A stretch of DNA of 64,000 bases from JBAXAM01 sp964213355 (GCA_964213355.1 CAXOVY010000002.1:15412-79411), one strand, 5' to 3'. Positions 43,779 to 51,956 are shown, numbered from the stretch's first letter. The notes: generated by a model not told the origin, from the letters alone. Translations and numbers: made by a program.

Positions 43779-43964
43779 TTAAGAAAACCTTAACTCAAAC
43801 ACTACCAATTGAAATTGACAGGGCAATTGCATGAAATTTTTTTCCAAAAACTGCTTTAATTTACTCTCATTGTCTTTAACAGCTAATACATAATCAGCTT
43901 TGCAGTCATATATTTTTTCAGCTATTTTTCTTTGACAACCACAAAATTGGTTATTTTGTTGCAC
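43779..43964 (-). pseudogene. ISAs1-family transposase remnant
   Basis: A 61-codon open fragment. The stretch CQRKIAEKIYDCKADYVLAV followed by KDNESKLKQFLE matches the segment after the second catalytic Asp of ISAs1-type DDE transposases (gCQ-x-IA-x-x-I-x-x-x-x-aDYvLalKdNQ). The rest of the transposase and clear terminal repeats are missing. It shows that an insertion sequence once sat just upstream of the NRPS operon. Confidence 0.65.
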
Positions 43965-44025
43965 AACGACTATTCGGCGATTTTAAGTAAATATTTGCCA
44001 ACCTATGCAAACACCTTAAAGTCCG

Positions 44026-44055
44026 GTAGCAGCAAGCTTTAGCTTGCGTTGCTAT
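44026..44055. repeat. Hairpin in the decayed region
   Basis: GTAGCAGCAAGCT (44026-44038) and AGCTTGCGTTGCTAT (44041-44055) pair around TT, with a two-base bulge. It may be a REP-like repeat or a leftover insertion-sequence end. Confidence 0.55.
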
Positions 44056-44091
44056 GACATCTATCGATTCTAGATATATTCAAAAGTTACG

Positions 44092-44121
44092 TTGCTATAC
44101 TACAGTTGATTGACGTATAAT
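44092..44121 (+). promoter_or_regulatory. Sigma70-like promoter for the small lipoprotein gene
   Basis: TTGCTA (44092-44097) and a perfect TATAAT (44116-44121) are spaced by 18 bases. The ATG at 44154 follows about 33 bases later, with GAGG in between. The tRNA-Leu downstream could be read from the same promoter. Confidence 0.5.
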
Positions 44122-44153
44122 CGAATAAATTTACAGATATTGAGGATCGTATA

Positions 44154-44390
44154 ATGAGAAAATCTTATGCACTATTTTTATTAATACCAATATTGTGTAG
44201 CTGCTCTTACTTGAATGCAAGGAATGCGACAAACCCGCCAACCCAAAAAGAACAGCTTTGCTCAGAATTAAAACGCAATATAATTTTTAACACGGCTTCA
44301 ACTCCAACTACCGGCACAGCGTCTCCGACACAATACGCCGAAATGACGCGCCTTTATAGAAAAAATGGCTGTGATAATCTAGAAAAATAA
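44154..44390 (+). CDS. Small predicted lipoprotein
   Basis: A 78-residue product with a lipoprotein signal peptide: MRKSYALFLLIPILCSC, with a lipobox L-C-S-C whose last Cys or the Cys before it would be lipidated. The mature part is short, polar and contains two more Cys (QLCSEL, NGCDNL) that may form a disulphide. I recognise no family. It has its own promoter-like sequence and lies 22 bp upstream of tRNA-Leu. Three other lipoprotein genes lie on the opposite strand just beyond. Confidence 0.6.
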   Translation: MRKSYALFLLIPILCSCSYLNARNATNPPTQKEQLCSELKRNIIFNTASTPTTGTASPTQYAEMTRLYRKNGCDNLEK

Positions 44391-44394
44391 GACG

Positions 44395-44513
44395 CTTTCT
44401 GTCTTCTAAAGTGCCGGGGTGGTGGAATTGGTATACACGCAAGTCTCAGAAGCTTGTGGGGGAAACCCCGTGGAGGTTCAAGTCCTCTCCTCGGCAGTCT
44501 AGAAGACAGAAAG
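44395..44513. repeat. Perfect 14-bp inverted repeat framing tRNA-Leu
   Basis: CTTTCTGTCTTCTA at 44395-44408 and its exact reverse complement at 44500-44513 lie 4 and 3 bases outside the two ends of the tRNA. In the precursor RNA they would extend the acceptor stem into a long duplex, a possible RNase III or RNase E processing signal. Confidence 0.85.
44413..44496 (+). tRNA. tRNA-Leu(CAG)
   Basis: An 84-nt class II tRNA. The acceptor GCCGGGG pairs with CCTCGGC plus discriminator A, the anticodon loop is CTCAGAA (anticodon CAG), the long variable arm is GGGGGAAACCCCG, and the T arm is GGAGGTTCAAGTCCTCT. CCA is not encoded. Confidence 0.93.
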
Positions 44514-44530
44514 GCAAAGATCAGAAAGTT

Positions 44531-45112
44531 CTACGAGCGTGGCGTTTGTTCTTTCTGCGTTATTTCCACTGTCACATTGTTCAATCTTACATAACCACTA
44601 CTGCTAATCCCTTTATAAACAAAACCAGGTAACCAAAACGGCGAGAAGTTAATACTAATTGACCCGTTTTTTTTCGTAAGATCATAATGGCTAGGATCTA
44701 AATATAATATATTTCCATAAAAACACGCTTCTAACTCAGTGCGAATCTTCTCATCAGTTGGTTGTTGCAATATAATACTGCGACATTGATCTTTAAAAAT
44801 AACAAACTTTACTGGATTATAATCGTAATGGCTATTAAATGGAGGCATCATAACTTTACCATCATGAATACCAATTTCTAAAAACACACTATCAACAACA
44901 GTGTTTTTGTTATTTTTTATGGATTTATTAAGCTCTGCAGCAAATTTTTCATAGTTAGCAAGCAATGCTTTTTGTTTATCTGGACTATAGCCTAACCACT
45001 CAGACTCAGTTACACCAATTTTTGTAGGAGCACTGACACCGGCACAACTAGACAAAAATGTGATTATTGCAACTGTTACTAATATACGAAGGTTTTGCAA
45101 GAAATATCTCAT
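44531..45112 (-). CDS. Predicted lipoprotein of unknown function
   Basis: About 193 residues from the preferred start at 45112 (MRYFLQNLRILVTVAIITFL), chosen because it gives a normal lipoprotein signal with the lipobox LSSC; an ATG at 45139 adds a hydrophobic extension. The mature part contains WLGYSPDKQKALLANYEKF near its start and a C-terminal beta-rich region (GSISINFSPFWLPGFVY). Two Cys (DQCRSI, EACFYG) may pair. Likely envelope-anchored. I do not recognise the family, although the W-x-G-Y-S-x-x-x-Q block recalls lipoproteins of Legionella-like bacteria. A terminator separates it from the gene upstream. Confidence 0.65.
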   Translation of the reverse strand: MRYFLQNLRILVTVAIITFLSSCAGVSAPTKIGVTESEWLGYSPDKQKALLANYEKFAAELNKSIKNNKNTVVDSVFLEIGIHDGKVMMPPFNSHYDYNPVKFVIFKDQCRSIILQQPTDEKIRTELEACFYGNILYLDPSHYDLTKKNGSISINFSPFWLPGFVYKGISSSGYVRLNNVTVEITQKEQTPRS

Positions 45113-45125
45113 AATCATAGGCAGC

Positions 45126-45162
45126 AAAAAAATGCACAAGAACCAAAAAAATCCTTGTGCAT
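45126..45162 (-). terminator. Intrinsic terminator after the Pro/Thr/Val-rich lipoprotein gene
   Basis: ATGCACAAG (45132-45140) and CTTGTGCAT (45154-45162) form a 9-bp stem, followed on the minus strand by a run of seven T. It lies between the lipoprotein gene at 45192 and the next start at 45112. Confidence 0.8.
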
Positions 45163-45191
45163 TAATCTCTCTAATAAAGTTATTCTAAAAC

Positions 45192-45971
45192 TTAATCGTC
45201 AGTATCATCTGGCGTGTTTGGTGTAGCTTCGCTACTTGGCTTAGTTCCACTATTTGCACCTGATCCATCATCTTTAGCTGGGGATATTTTTCGAAATGAT
45301 GCTTTAGTGCCAGCTACATCCGTGGTTTGACCAACAACACCTGTTGTGCCCGTAGAAGCACCTGGAGTTGGAGCTGCTAGTTGCGAATTACCGACGACAC
45401 CCTGCTGCTGCGGCATTCCTGATTTTTCTTTAAGCGCACCATAAGGAACATTCTGCGCCGGGGTTGGCTCACTAGCCGTAACCAAACCACCCGTACCTGG
45501 AGTTGCCGGTGTAGCTGGACCTGAAACAACACCACCTTGTGCTACAGGGGAAGGAGTTGCCGTAGAGGTTACGGTATTACCACCAGCTGGCGTCGCAGTC
45601 GATACGGTGGCAACAGCAGGAGCTTGAACTGTTGATACATTATCCACACTTTGCTGACCGGATATCGGAACAACTGGCATTGGTTGAATCTGGTTTTGTG
45701 AATCAACAATTGGCATTGTTTGTGGTGGCATAACCACTACTTCTTGAGGTGCTTGCGGTGTAACCTGCTGCCCCGTTACTCCAACAACATTACCTTGTTC
45801 ATGTGCGGGTGTGGGTGGTGCTACATTAGTAGTCGGCACAACATTGTTACTAGCATTAGGCAATGCCTCAGCACTTATAGCAGAGGTATCTATGTTTTCT
45901 TCTTTTTCTTTATTACAACCCACTAATACCAGAGCTATTGCCACAAGAAACATTATCGACTTCGTCTTCAT
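45192..45971 (-). CDS. Low-complexity Pro/Thr/Val/Gln-rich lipoprotein
   Basis: A 259-residue product. The lipoprotein signal is MKTKSIMFLVAIALVLVGC, followed by NKEKEEN. The rest has almost no charge and is made of Pro, Thr, Val, Gln, Ala and Gly (for example VVVMPPQTMPIVDSQNQIQP), ending in an acidic tail (PNTPDDTDD). This suggests an extended, disordered, possibly surface-exposed or cell-wall-spanning chain. The start has GGAGG upstream. The small gene at 46026 encodes a shorter version with the same VGCNKE start, so the two look like paralogues. The function is not known. Confidence 0.7.
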   Translation of the reverse strand: MKTKSIMFLVAIALVLVGCNKEKEENIDTSAISAEALPNASNNVVPTTNVAPPTPAHEQGNVVGVTGQQVTPQAPQEVVVMPPQTMPIVDSQNQIQPMPVVPISGQQSVDNVSTVQAPAVATVSTATPAGGNTVTSTATPSPVAQGGVVSGPATPATPGTGGLVTASEPTPAQNVPYGALKEKSGMPQQQGVVGNSQLAAPTPGASTGTTGVVGQTTDVAGTKASFRKISPAKDDGSGANSGTKPSSEATPNTPDDTDD

Positions 45972-46025
45972 TAAAAAACCTCCAAAAATAATTATGTGTC
46001 AAATATTAAATAAAAAACACCAAAA

Positions 46026-46175
46026 CTACTTGGTTGTAGTTGGTGTTGGTGCAACTGATGCAGCCGGCGTGGGAGCATTTGTTGCAGTTGCTTCCTTGGT
46101 GCTGTTTGCTTCTTTATTGCAACCTACTACCCCAAACACTATTAGAGCTAAAAAAATAAGTGATTTACTATGCAT
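46026..46175 (-). CDS. Very short lipoprotein, paralogue of the neighbouring Pro/Thr-rich lipoprotein
   Basis: A 49-residue product starting at 46175, where GGAGG lies 7 bases upstream; a longer frame to 46238 has no ribosome site. MHSKSLIFLALIVFGVVGC is a lipoprotein signal, followed by NKEANSTKEATATN and a Pro/Thr/Ala tail. The mature chain is only about 31 residues. The signal and the GCNKE junction match the next gene downstream (45192-45971), 54 bp away. Entericidin-like membrane peptide or Braun-type spacer are possible analogies; neither is supported directly. Confidence 0.6.
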   Translation of the reverse strand: MHSKSLIFLALIVFGVVGCNKEANSTKEATATNAPTPAASVAPTPTTTK

Positions 46176-46398
46176 ACTAATGCCTCCAAAATGAGTATCT
46201 TGAATGACACAGTTTAACCGAATTACTCTCGATGGCAAGATCTTGCGATAAAAAAATCAATCAAACAAAACACATGTTTTACAAAAACCATATATTTCAC
46301 GTAAAAAACAACTTTATTATAATCAATGCACTACAAAGTTCGTTGAACACAGAAAGCAAATATAAAAACTTTCATCTGGCTTTTTTAGATACACTTTG

Positions 46399-46440
46399 GT
46401 AGTGTCTATATATAAACTAGATTTTTCATATATAGACTAC
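46399..46440. promoter_or_regulatory. Inverted repeat just upstream of fabI (operator or leader hairpin)
   Basis: GTAG + TCTATATAT (46399-46413, with a two-base TG bulge) pairs with ATATATAGACTAC (46428-46440), giving 13 bp around a 14-base loop. It ends 19 bases before the fabI ATG, just before the GAGG ribosome site. It could be a repressor site for fatty acid control or a hairpin in the mRNA leader. Confidence 0.5.
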
Positions 46441-46459
46441 TGTACCAGAGGAAGCGATT

Positions 46460-47254
46460 ATGGGTATTTTACAAAATAAACGGGCACTAATAGTTGGCGT
46501 AATTAACACCCACTCAATTGCCTATGGCATAGCTAAATGTATGCACCGCGCCGGTGCAACCCTTGCATTTACCTATCAAAATGAAAAAATCAAAGAACGT
46601 GTAGAAAAAATTGCTACTGAACTGGATTCCAACATTGCATTTCCTTGTGATTTAGGGTACGACGAACAGATAAGTACGCTTTTTAGCAACCTCAGCAACC
46701 ACTGGGATAAATTCGATATTTTGGTTCACTCGGTAGCGTATGCTCCAAGTGATCAACTAGAGGGCAATTATGTCGACTGTATAACTCGTGATGGTTTCAG
46801 AATTGCTCATGACATTAGCAGCTATAGTTTTGCTGCATTAGCTAGAGCCGCGCACCCAATGATGCAAGGTCAAAAAGGCGCATTACTAACAATCAGCCAT
46901 CTTGGTGCCGAAAAAGCTTTAATTAATTACAATGTCATGGGACTGGCAAAAGCAAGCCTTGAGGCTAATGTCCGCTATTTAGCAAACAGTCTTGGTCCTG
47001 AAGGCATAAGGGTAAATGCTATTTCAGCTGGAGCAGTTCGCACTTTAGCTGCATCAGCTGTAAAAAGTTTTCGCAAAATGCTAACTTATGGCGAAAAAGT
47101 TTCTCCACTGCATCGTAACGTTACATTAGAAGAAATCGGAAACTCAGCTGTATTTCTATGCTCTGATTTAGCTTCTGGAGTTACTGGGGAAATTCTACAC
47201 GTAGACGCTGGCTTGAATATCGTTGGCTTCCCGGGAATAGACACTTTTACCTAG
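46460..47254 (+). CDS. fabI: Enoyl-ACP reductase (NADH), FabI type
   Basis: A 264-residue short-chain dehydrogenase relative that carries out the last step of each fatty acid elongation cycle. The FabI nucleotide loop is GVINTHSIAYGIAKCMHRAG, the HSVAYAP loop follows, and the catalytic pair is Tyr-x6-Lys in INYNVMGLAKASLE. The substrate loop has SAGAVRTLAAS. This is the triclosan-sensitive class. The ribosome site GAGG lies 8 bases upstream. Its stop overlaps the convergent PduO-type gene by 8 bp. Confidence 0.95.
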   Translation: MGILQNKRALIVGVINTHSIAYGIAKCMHRAGATLAFTYQNEKIKERVEKIATELDSNIAFPCDLGYDEQISTLFSNLSNHWDKFDILVHSVAYAPSDQLEGNYVDCITRDGFRIAHDISSYSFAALARAAHPMMQGQKGALLTISHLGAEKALINYNVMGLAKASLEANVRYLANSLGPEGIRVNAISAGAVRTLAASAVKSFRKMLTYGEKVSPLHRNVTLEEIGNSAVFLCSDLASGVTGEILHVDAGLNIVGFPGIDTFT

Positions 47255-47786
47255 GTACTAACGTCTCTTCCACATTTAAAATCAACGAGGCAGTTCGTGC
47301 AGCGGTATGAAGCCAATCACTCAGACGATTAAAATAAATGCCAACAATCTGGGCATTTTTATTGCTTTCTGCTAGCTTAAAAGCAGCTCGTTCTGCCCGC
47401 CGACAGACGGTACGCGCCAAATGAATACGTAATGCACACTCACCCCCACCTGGTAATATAGAAGATTTTAAAATCGGCAGGCGTTCACTCATGGCATCTA
47501 TTTCAATTTCAAGTTGGCTAATTTTATGTGGATTAATAGCAAAGGCACTGCTGGACAGTAAGTTAGAACTAAGCTCAAATAACTCACACTGGATACGATA
47601 AATTTGCTTGAACATGTCACGAAAATCTTGGGTTTCACAAAAAGATTCGGCCGCATAACCCAAAAATACATTCAATTCATCAACACAACCGTATAACTCA
47701 ATTAGATCAGAATGCTTTTTAACTCGCTTATTATTGACCCCACTAGTCAAACCGTCGTCCCCAGATTTTGTGTATATTTTGCTCAT
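47247..47786 (-). CDS. Cob(I)alamin adenosyltransferase, PduO type
   Basis: A 179-residue helical-bundle enzyme that transfers the adenosyl group of ATP to cobalamin. The ATP-binding N-terminus is KIYTKSGDDGLTSGVNNKRV, followed by YGCVDELNVFLGYA and the conserved basic helix HLARTVCRRAERAAFKL, with ILPGGGECALR before it. The N-terminal loop differs a little from the usual G-D-x-G-x-T. No cobalamin biosynthesis gene is seen nearby, so it may serve uptake and salvage. It overlaps the ppiD start by four bases. Confidence 0.88.
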   Translation of the reverse strand: MSKIYTKSGDDGLTSGVNNKRVKKHSDLIELYGCVDELNVFLGYAAESFCETQDFRDMFKQIYRIQCELFELSSNLLSSSAFAINPHKISQLEIEIDAMSERLPILKSSILPGGGECALRIHLARTVCRRAERAAFKLAESNKNAQIVGIYFNRLSDWLHTAARTASLILNVEETLVPR

Positions 47787-49651
47787 TCAACTTCTTCATT
47801 AATTTTAATTTTTGCCTTGTGCATTATATTATCAATAAACAATTGATACTCAAACTGTCCCAATTGTTTTGGTAATTCTTTTAAAAAACCAGTTTCTTTT
47901 ATGGTGTTATGATGTGACTGATTATCATACACTTTTAGCAATTGCAATACTGCATAATCACCATTTAAATCAACCACAGTAGCAGAAACCTCATTGGCGC
48001 CTAGTTTGTTTAAATCAAAAGCAGCTTCTACTAGTTTAGCATCTTTATTGTTTTGACTACGATCAGCATCTGTTACTACGTGCCAGGTAAAATTATACTG
48101 TTTCACCAGCTGATCTACTGCTTTACCATGGTGCAATTCTGCCAATAACTCCTGGCTAAAATCATGGGCTTTTTTTTGCATCTCTTGAATTTTTAGTTTT
48201 TTCTCAATAGCTGCTCGAACCTTATCCAGTGGCTGCAAAGCTTCTGGTATGTGATCCTTAATACGCAACACCACCAATTTACCAGGCGCGATTTCGATAG
48301 AATTACTGTTATACCCCTGCTTCAAAACTGCTTCGCTAAAAGCCGCTTTGAGAACTTTATTACTTGCTAAAATTCCACTTTTACTACCAGCCTCAGTTAC
48401 TAAATCCGTTGTCTGAATTTTCAAATCAAGCGCTTTTGCTGCCGGTTCCAAACTATCAGAGTTGGTATAAGTTAAATCGACCAATGTGTCATTAGCTTCA
48501 GAAAGAAACTGAGCCAGCTGCTGATGTTTAGATGCTTGCTTAACCTTAGCAGCAACTGACTTATATGGCGCTATTATTTCTGGTTGAATTGCCAAAATTT
48601 TTATCAGACTATAACCATCTTTAGTACGAAATGGTTTGGATAGTTGACCAACATTTAATTTATCAAGCTGCGTAGCAAGATCTACTCCAACTTCATTATG
48701 GGTTAACCAAACTTTAGTTGTACGTACTCCAGCAACTTTGGTTAGATCATCTTCAGCTTTAATCTGCACCAACTTTTTGCGCGCAGCATCAAGAACTTTG
48801 GCGTCTACTGTTTGTGATAATGGCAATAACACCCTTGTTACCTGCCATTTCTTTGGGGTAGAAAATGAACTGATGTGACTGTGATAATACTGCTTAAACT
48901 GCTCTTCTGAAGTATCAACTTTTCGCTGCAATGCATCGGAAGAGAGTTCTACATATTGGATACTAATTTTTTCTGGAAGAGTAAATTCAGCATGATGTTG
49001 TTCATAATATTTTTCAGCAGCAGCGGCCTCAACTTGCACAGTTGTAGCAAAGCGCTCGGGTGATACAACAAAATAGCCAAAATCACGTCGCTGCTTGAAT
49101 AATTTCTTTACCTTATCAATTTCATGCGGCAAATTAAATGAGCTTTCAACAACACCTCTTTCAAATTGTGCTTGTAACAGTGAATCTTTGAAATTATCGA
49201 GAAACGCTTGCTGGGAATAAAAAACTCTTTCGGTTACCATCCGAAAATAATCGATCGAAAAATGTCCGTTTTTTTGAAAAATTGGTAAGCCGCTAACAAC
49301 TGCCCATAATGACTCTTGCCCAATATCAAAACCCATTTTGTTCATTGCTTGAGAAATAACTTCTTTTTTGATCAATTGTTGCAATGCGGTTTTTTTGAGC
49401 TCCGTTTGGGCTTTTTGATCAAAAGAGAAACCTTGCCCCATTCTAAACATCTCATTACGCTTTAATTGCTCATAGGCAATCTGTTCTTGTGCCTGCGTAA
49501 TTTTCTCACCATTAACTTTTGCAACTACTTGGGTTCCACGCCCCGCATGTAAATAATTTTGAATTCCCCATAATGCAAATGATAAAGCTATAATTGCAGC
49601 AATTATTCCAGCAATCCAACCTTGCGTTTTATCGCGCAGACTTTGCATCAT
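47783..49651 (-). CDS. ppiD: Periplasmic chaperone/prolyl isomerase PpiD (SurA N-domain and parvulin)
   Basis: A 622-residue protein with one N-terminal transmembrane helix (WIAGIIAAIIALSFALWGI) and a large periplasmic part. Residues about 35-175 are SurA-like (VNGEKITQAQEQIAYEQLKR); a parvulin-like domain lies around 265-370 (WQVTRVLLPLSQTVDAKV, SKPFRTKDGYSLIKIL). PpiD assists folding of outer-membrane and secreted proteins near the Sec translocon. Its position after hup, with two tRNA genes between, is the conserved gammaproteobacterial order. Confidence 0.92.
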   Translation of the reverse strand: MMQSLRDKTQGWIAGIIAAIIALSFALWGIQNYLHAGRGTQVVAKVNGEKITQAQEQIAYEQLKRNEMFRMGQGFSFDQKAQTELKKTALQQLIKKEVISQAMNKMGFDIGQESLWAVVSGLPIFQKNGHFSIDYFRMVTERVFYSQQAFLDNFKDSLLQAQFERGVVESSFNLPHEIDKVKKLFKQRRDFGYFVVSPERFATTVQVEAAAAEKYYEQHHAEFTLPEKISIQYVELSSDALQRKVDTSEEQFKQYYHSHISSFSTPKKWQVTRVLLPLSQTVDAKVLDAARKKLVQIKAEDDLTKVAGVRTTKVWLTHNEVGVDLATQLDKLNVGQLSKPFRTKDGYSLIKILAIQPEIIAPYKSVAAKVKQASKHQQLAQFLSEANDTLVDLTYTNSDSLEPAAKALDLKIQTTDLVTEAGSKSGILASNKVLKAAFSEAVLKQGYNSNSIEIAPGKLVVLRIKDHIPEALQPLDKVRAAIEKKLKIQEMQKKAHDFSQELLAELHHGKAVDQLVKQYNFTWHVVTDADRSQNNKDAKLVEAAFDLNKLGANEVSATVVDLNGDYAVLQLLKVYDNQSHHNTIKETGFLKELPKQLGQFEYQLFIDNIMHKAKIKINEEVE

Positions 49652-49696
49652 AAATGTTTACTCCTAATTTTTAATGCTACCTACGTAGGCAAAAAA

Positions 49697-49773
49697 TGGC
49701 GGAGCGGACGGGGGTCGAACCCGCGACCTCCTACGTGACAGGCAGGCGTTCTAACCAACTGAACTACCGCTCC
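49697..49773 (-). tRNA. tRNA-Asp(GTC)
   Basis: A 77-nt cloverleaf on the minus strand: acceptor GGAGCGG pairing with CCGCTCC, D loop AGTTCAGTTGGTTAGA, anticodon loop CTGTCAC (GTC), T loop GGTTCGAACCC. CCA is encoded. Confidence 0.95.
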
Positions 49774-49796
49774 AAAAAACTATAAACTAAAAAATT

Positions 49797-49872
49797 TGGT
49801 GGGTGCTGAGGGGCTCGAACCCCCGACCCCCGCCATGTAAAGGCGATGCTCTACCAGCTGAGCTAAGCACCC
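49797..49872 (-). tRNA. tRNA-Val(TAC)
   Basis: A 76-nt cloverleaf on the minus strand: acceptor GGGTGCT pairing with AGCACCC, D loop AGCTCAGCTGGTAGAGC, anticodon loop TTTACAT (TAC), T arm GGGTTCGAGCCC. CCA is encoded. It lies 23 bp upstream of tRNA-Asp. Confidence 0.95.
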
Positions 49873-49900
49873 AATCTAAAACTTAGAATCCAAAACCTAA

Positions 49901-49945
49901 AGCGGTTCTCCCTATCTATACTTATTTTCAATAAGGAGAACCGCT
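49901..49945 (-). terminator. Hairpin after hup
   Basis: AGCGGTTCTCC (49901-49911) and its exact complement GGAGAACCGCT (49935-49945) form an 11-bp stem with a long loop, 18 bp past the hup stop. The T-run is weak, so it may be a terminator or an mRNA-stabilising hairpin before the tRNAs. Confidence 0.6.
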
Positions 49946-49963
49946 CTAATAACACATTCAAAA

Positions 49964-50242
49964 CTATTTGTTATTGACTTTATCCTTAAGATTTTTTCCT
50001 GCTTTGAAGCGAGGCACTTTAGCAGCAGGAATAGTAATAGCTGCCCCAGTCTGTGGATTACGGCCAGTACGTTGTTTACGTTTATTAACAACAAAGGTTC
50101 CAAAACCAACTAAAGCAACTGGTTTACCTTTACCGAGTGAATCCGTAATTGCACAAATCACCGCATCTAAAGCGCGTCCTGCTGCAGCTTTAGAGATATC
50201 GACACTTTTAGCAATAACTCCAATCAAATCTGTTTTGTTCAT
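49964..50242 (-). CDS. hup: HU-family DNA-binding protein
   Basis: A 92-residue HU nucleoid protein starting MNKTDLIGVIAKS at 50242, where GAGGAAAT precedes the ATG. The DNA-binding arm has the signature VGFGTFVVNKRKQRTGRNPQ and the tip TGAAITIPAAKVPRFKAGK. A longer frame to 50263 is in phase but unlike the family. It sits at the hupB position upstream of tRNA-Val, tRNA-Asp and ppiD. A Cys (ICAITDS) in the helical base is unusual but harmless. Confidence 0.95.
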   Translation of the reverse strand: MNKTDLIGVIAKSVDISKAAAGRALDAVICAITDSLGKGKPVALVGFGTFVVNKRKQRTGRNPQTGAAITIPAAKVPRFKAGKNLKDKVNNK

Positions 50243-50504
50243 ATTTCCTCTGAAATTATCCATTGTTAACTAAGCACTGTCACTCAAAGCCATTTTTGCC
50301 ACCACTGTACAACAGGCTTCAATGACGCCCTAAGAAAGCCCGTAATTTATACCAATGGAAACCCTGCTGGTCAAGGCTTATGAATCAGTAATTGTAAATT
50401 GTTGGAAGATTTGCGCTTGGGTTGTTTTATTCTGTCAAAAAAACTGATTTTTATATAAGATACAGTACTTCTTCCTTGACAAATCTATATAACTCCGTTC
50501 CCAT

Positions 50505-51956
50505 TTACTCGGCCACAGTACCACCAACAGTTAGCTGCGATACTTTTAAGGTTGGCTGACCAACACCGACCGCCACATTTTGCCCATTTTTGCCACAGGT
50601 ACCAACGCCATTGTCAAATTCTAAATCATCACCAACCATAACAATCTTATTTAACGCTGCTGGACCATTACCGATCAAAGTCACGCCCTTAAGCGCATTG
50701 GTAATCTTACCCTTTTCAATCAAGTACGCTTCACTGGTAGAAAACACAAATTCACCTGAAGTAATATCAACCTGACCACCGCTAAAATTCACCGCATACA
50801 CTCCACGCTCAACCGAAGCAATAATTTCTTGCGGATCATGACTCCCGGCAAGCATAAAGGTATTAGTCATACGCGGGATAGGAATTTGCGCATACGAAGA
50901 ACGCCTACCATTGCCGGTTGATTTTGTGTGCATCAACCTGGCATTTAACTTGTCATACATATAACTACGCAATACCCCATTTTCAATTAATACGGTACGC
51001 CCCGTCGACGTGCCCTCATCATCGATATTGATTGACCCACGACGACCACCTGGAATATTACCTTGGTCAATAACTGAAACTAGAGGCGATGCAACTTTTT
51101 CGCCCATTTTGCCAGAATAAATAGAACTTTCTTTACGATTAAAATCGGCTTCCAAACCATGACCAACAGCCTCATGCAACATCACCGCTGGCCAACCTTT
51201 ACCAAGCACCACAGGCATCTGACCAGCAGGCGCGGGCGCGGCAGTTAAATTAACCAAAGCAATCCGCACTGCCTCACGTGCATATTGCTTAGCCAAATCT
51301 TCCTGCAAAAATAGCTTATAAGCCGTACGTCCACCACCACCATAACTGCCATGCTCTTTATGACCGTTTGCTTCTACCAAAACCGAAACATTTAGGCGCA
51401 CTAAAGGTTGCGCATCTGCCACCAAGCTCCCATCAGCCGCTCCCACCAATATAACCTTATACGACCCAGCTAAATCAACATTTACTTGAGTTACGCGCGC
51501 ATCACATTTACGCGCCTCAGCGTCCGCCGCTTTTAGTAAAGCAACTTTTTCATCTTCAGTTAAAGTAGTGAGTGGGTTTATTTGTGGATAAAGTTGTTGC
51601 TTTGGTGCAATATGCTGCCATACATTCATACAACCAGTTTGACCTGCATTCGCAATACGCCTAGCATAAAATGCGGCTTCTTCCATTGCAGCCGTAGTTA
51701 AATCATCGGCATAAGCAAAACCAGTTTTATCATCACTAATTGCTCGGATACCAACCCCTTGATCAATCGAAAAACTCCCTTTTTTAATTAAACCCTCTTC
51801 GAGTGCCCATGATTCACTCTGAGAATATTGCAAATAGATATCAGCGTCATCAATTCCCGAACCAAGGGCTTTAGCTAGGACCCGATGCAAATGCTTTTCT
51901 GTCAGCCCAGTTGGCTCTAATAACAATTTTTCAGCAATTTTAAATGATGCATTCAT
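50505..51956 (-). CDS. tldD: Metalloprotease TldD
   Basis: A 483-residue protease of the TldD/TldE pair, which processes small peptides such as microcins. The zinc motif HEAVGHGLEADF (HExxxH) is near residue 260, and the C-terminal Cys-containing GVGTCGKNGQNVAVGVGQPT is typical. TldE was not seen in the window. A peptide protease in the same genome as two double-Gly-leader peptides is notable but may be chance. Its start overlaps the upstream glycosyltransferase gene by four bases. Confidence 0.94.
   Translation of the reverse strand: MNASFKIAEKLLLEPTGLTEKHLHRVLAKALGSGIDDADIYLQYSQSESWALEEGLIKKGSFSIDQGVGIRAISDDKTGFAYADDLTTAAMEEAAFYARRIANAGQTGCMNVWQHIAPKQQLYPQINPLTTLTEDEKVALLKAADAEARKCDARVTQVNVDLAGSYKVILVGAADGSLVADAQPLVRLNVSVLVEANGHKEHGSYGGGGRTAYKLFLQEDLAKQYAREAVRIALVNLTAAPAPAGQMPVVLGKGWPAVMLHEAVGHGLEADFNRKESSIYSGKMGEKVASPLVSVIDQGNIPGGRRGSINIDDEGTSTGRTVLIENGVLRSYMYDKLNARLMHTKSTGNGRRSSYAQIPIPRMTNTFMLAGSHDPQEIIASVERGVYAVNFSGGQVDITSGEFVFSTSEAYLIEKGKITNALKGVTLIGNGPAALNKIVMVGDDLEFDNGVGTCGKNGQNVAVGVGQPTLKVSQLTVGGTVAE

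Larger units (their letters stand above)
43544..44153. other. Decayed intergenic region upstream of the NRPS operon
   Basis: About 610 bp without an intact gene. It holds a transposase fragment (43779-43964), a hairpin (44026-44055) and a promoter-like sequence (44092-44121) for the lipoprotein gene at 44154. The left 230 bp should contain the NRPS promoter on the minus strand, but no clear -10/-35 pair stands out. Confidence 0.6.

Noticed and set aside
44411..44632. 73-codon frame over tRNA-Leu
   Set aside because: The sequence is the tRNA itself and its inverted-repeat flanks.
45720..46194. Plus-strand frames opposite the lipoprotein genes
   Set aside because: Shadows of low-complexity lipoprotein genes that have better starts, signals and ribosome sites on the minus strand.
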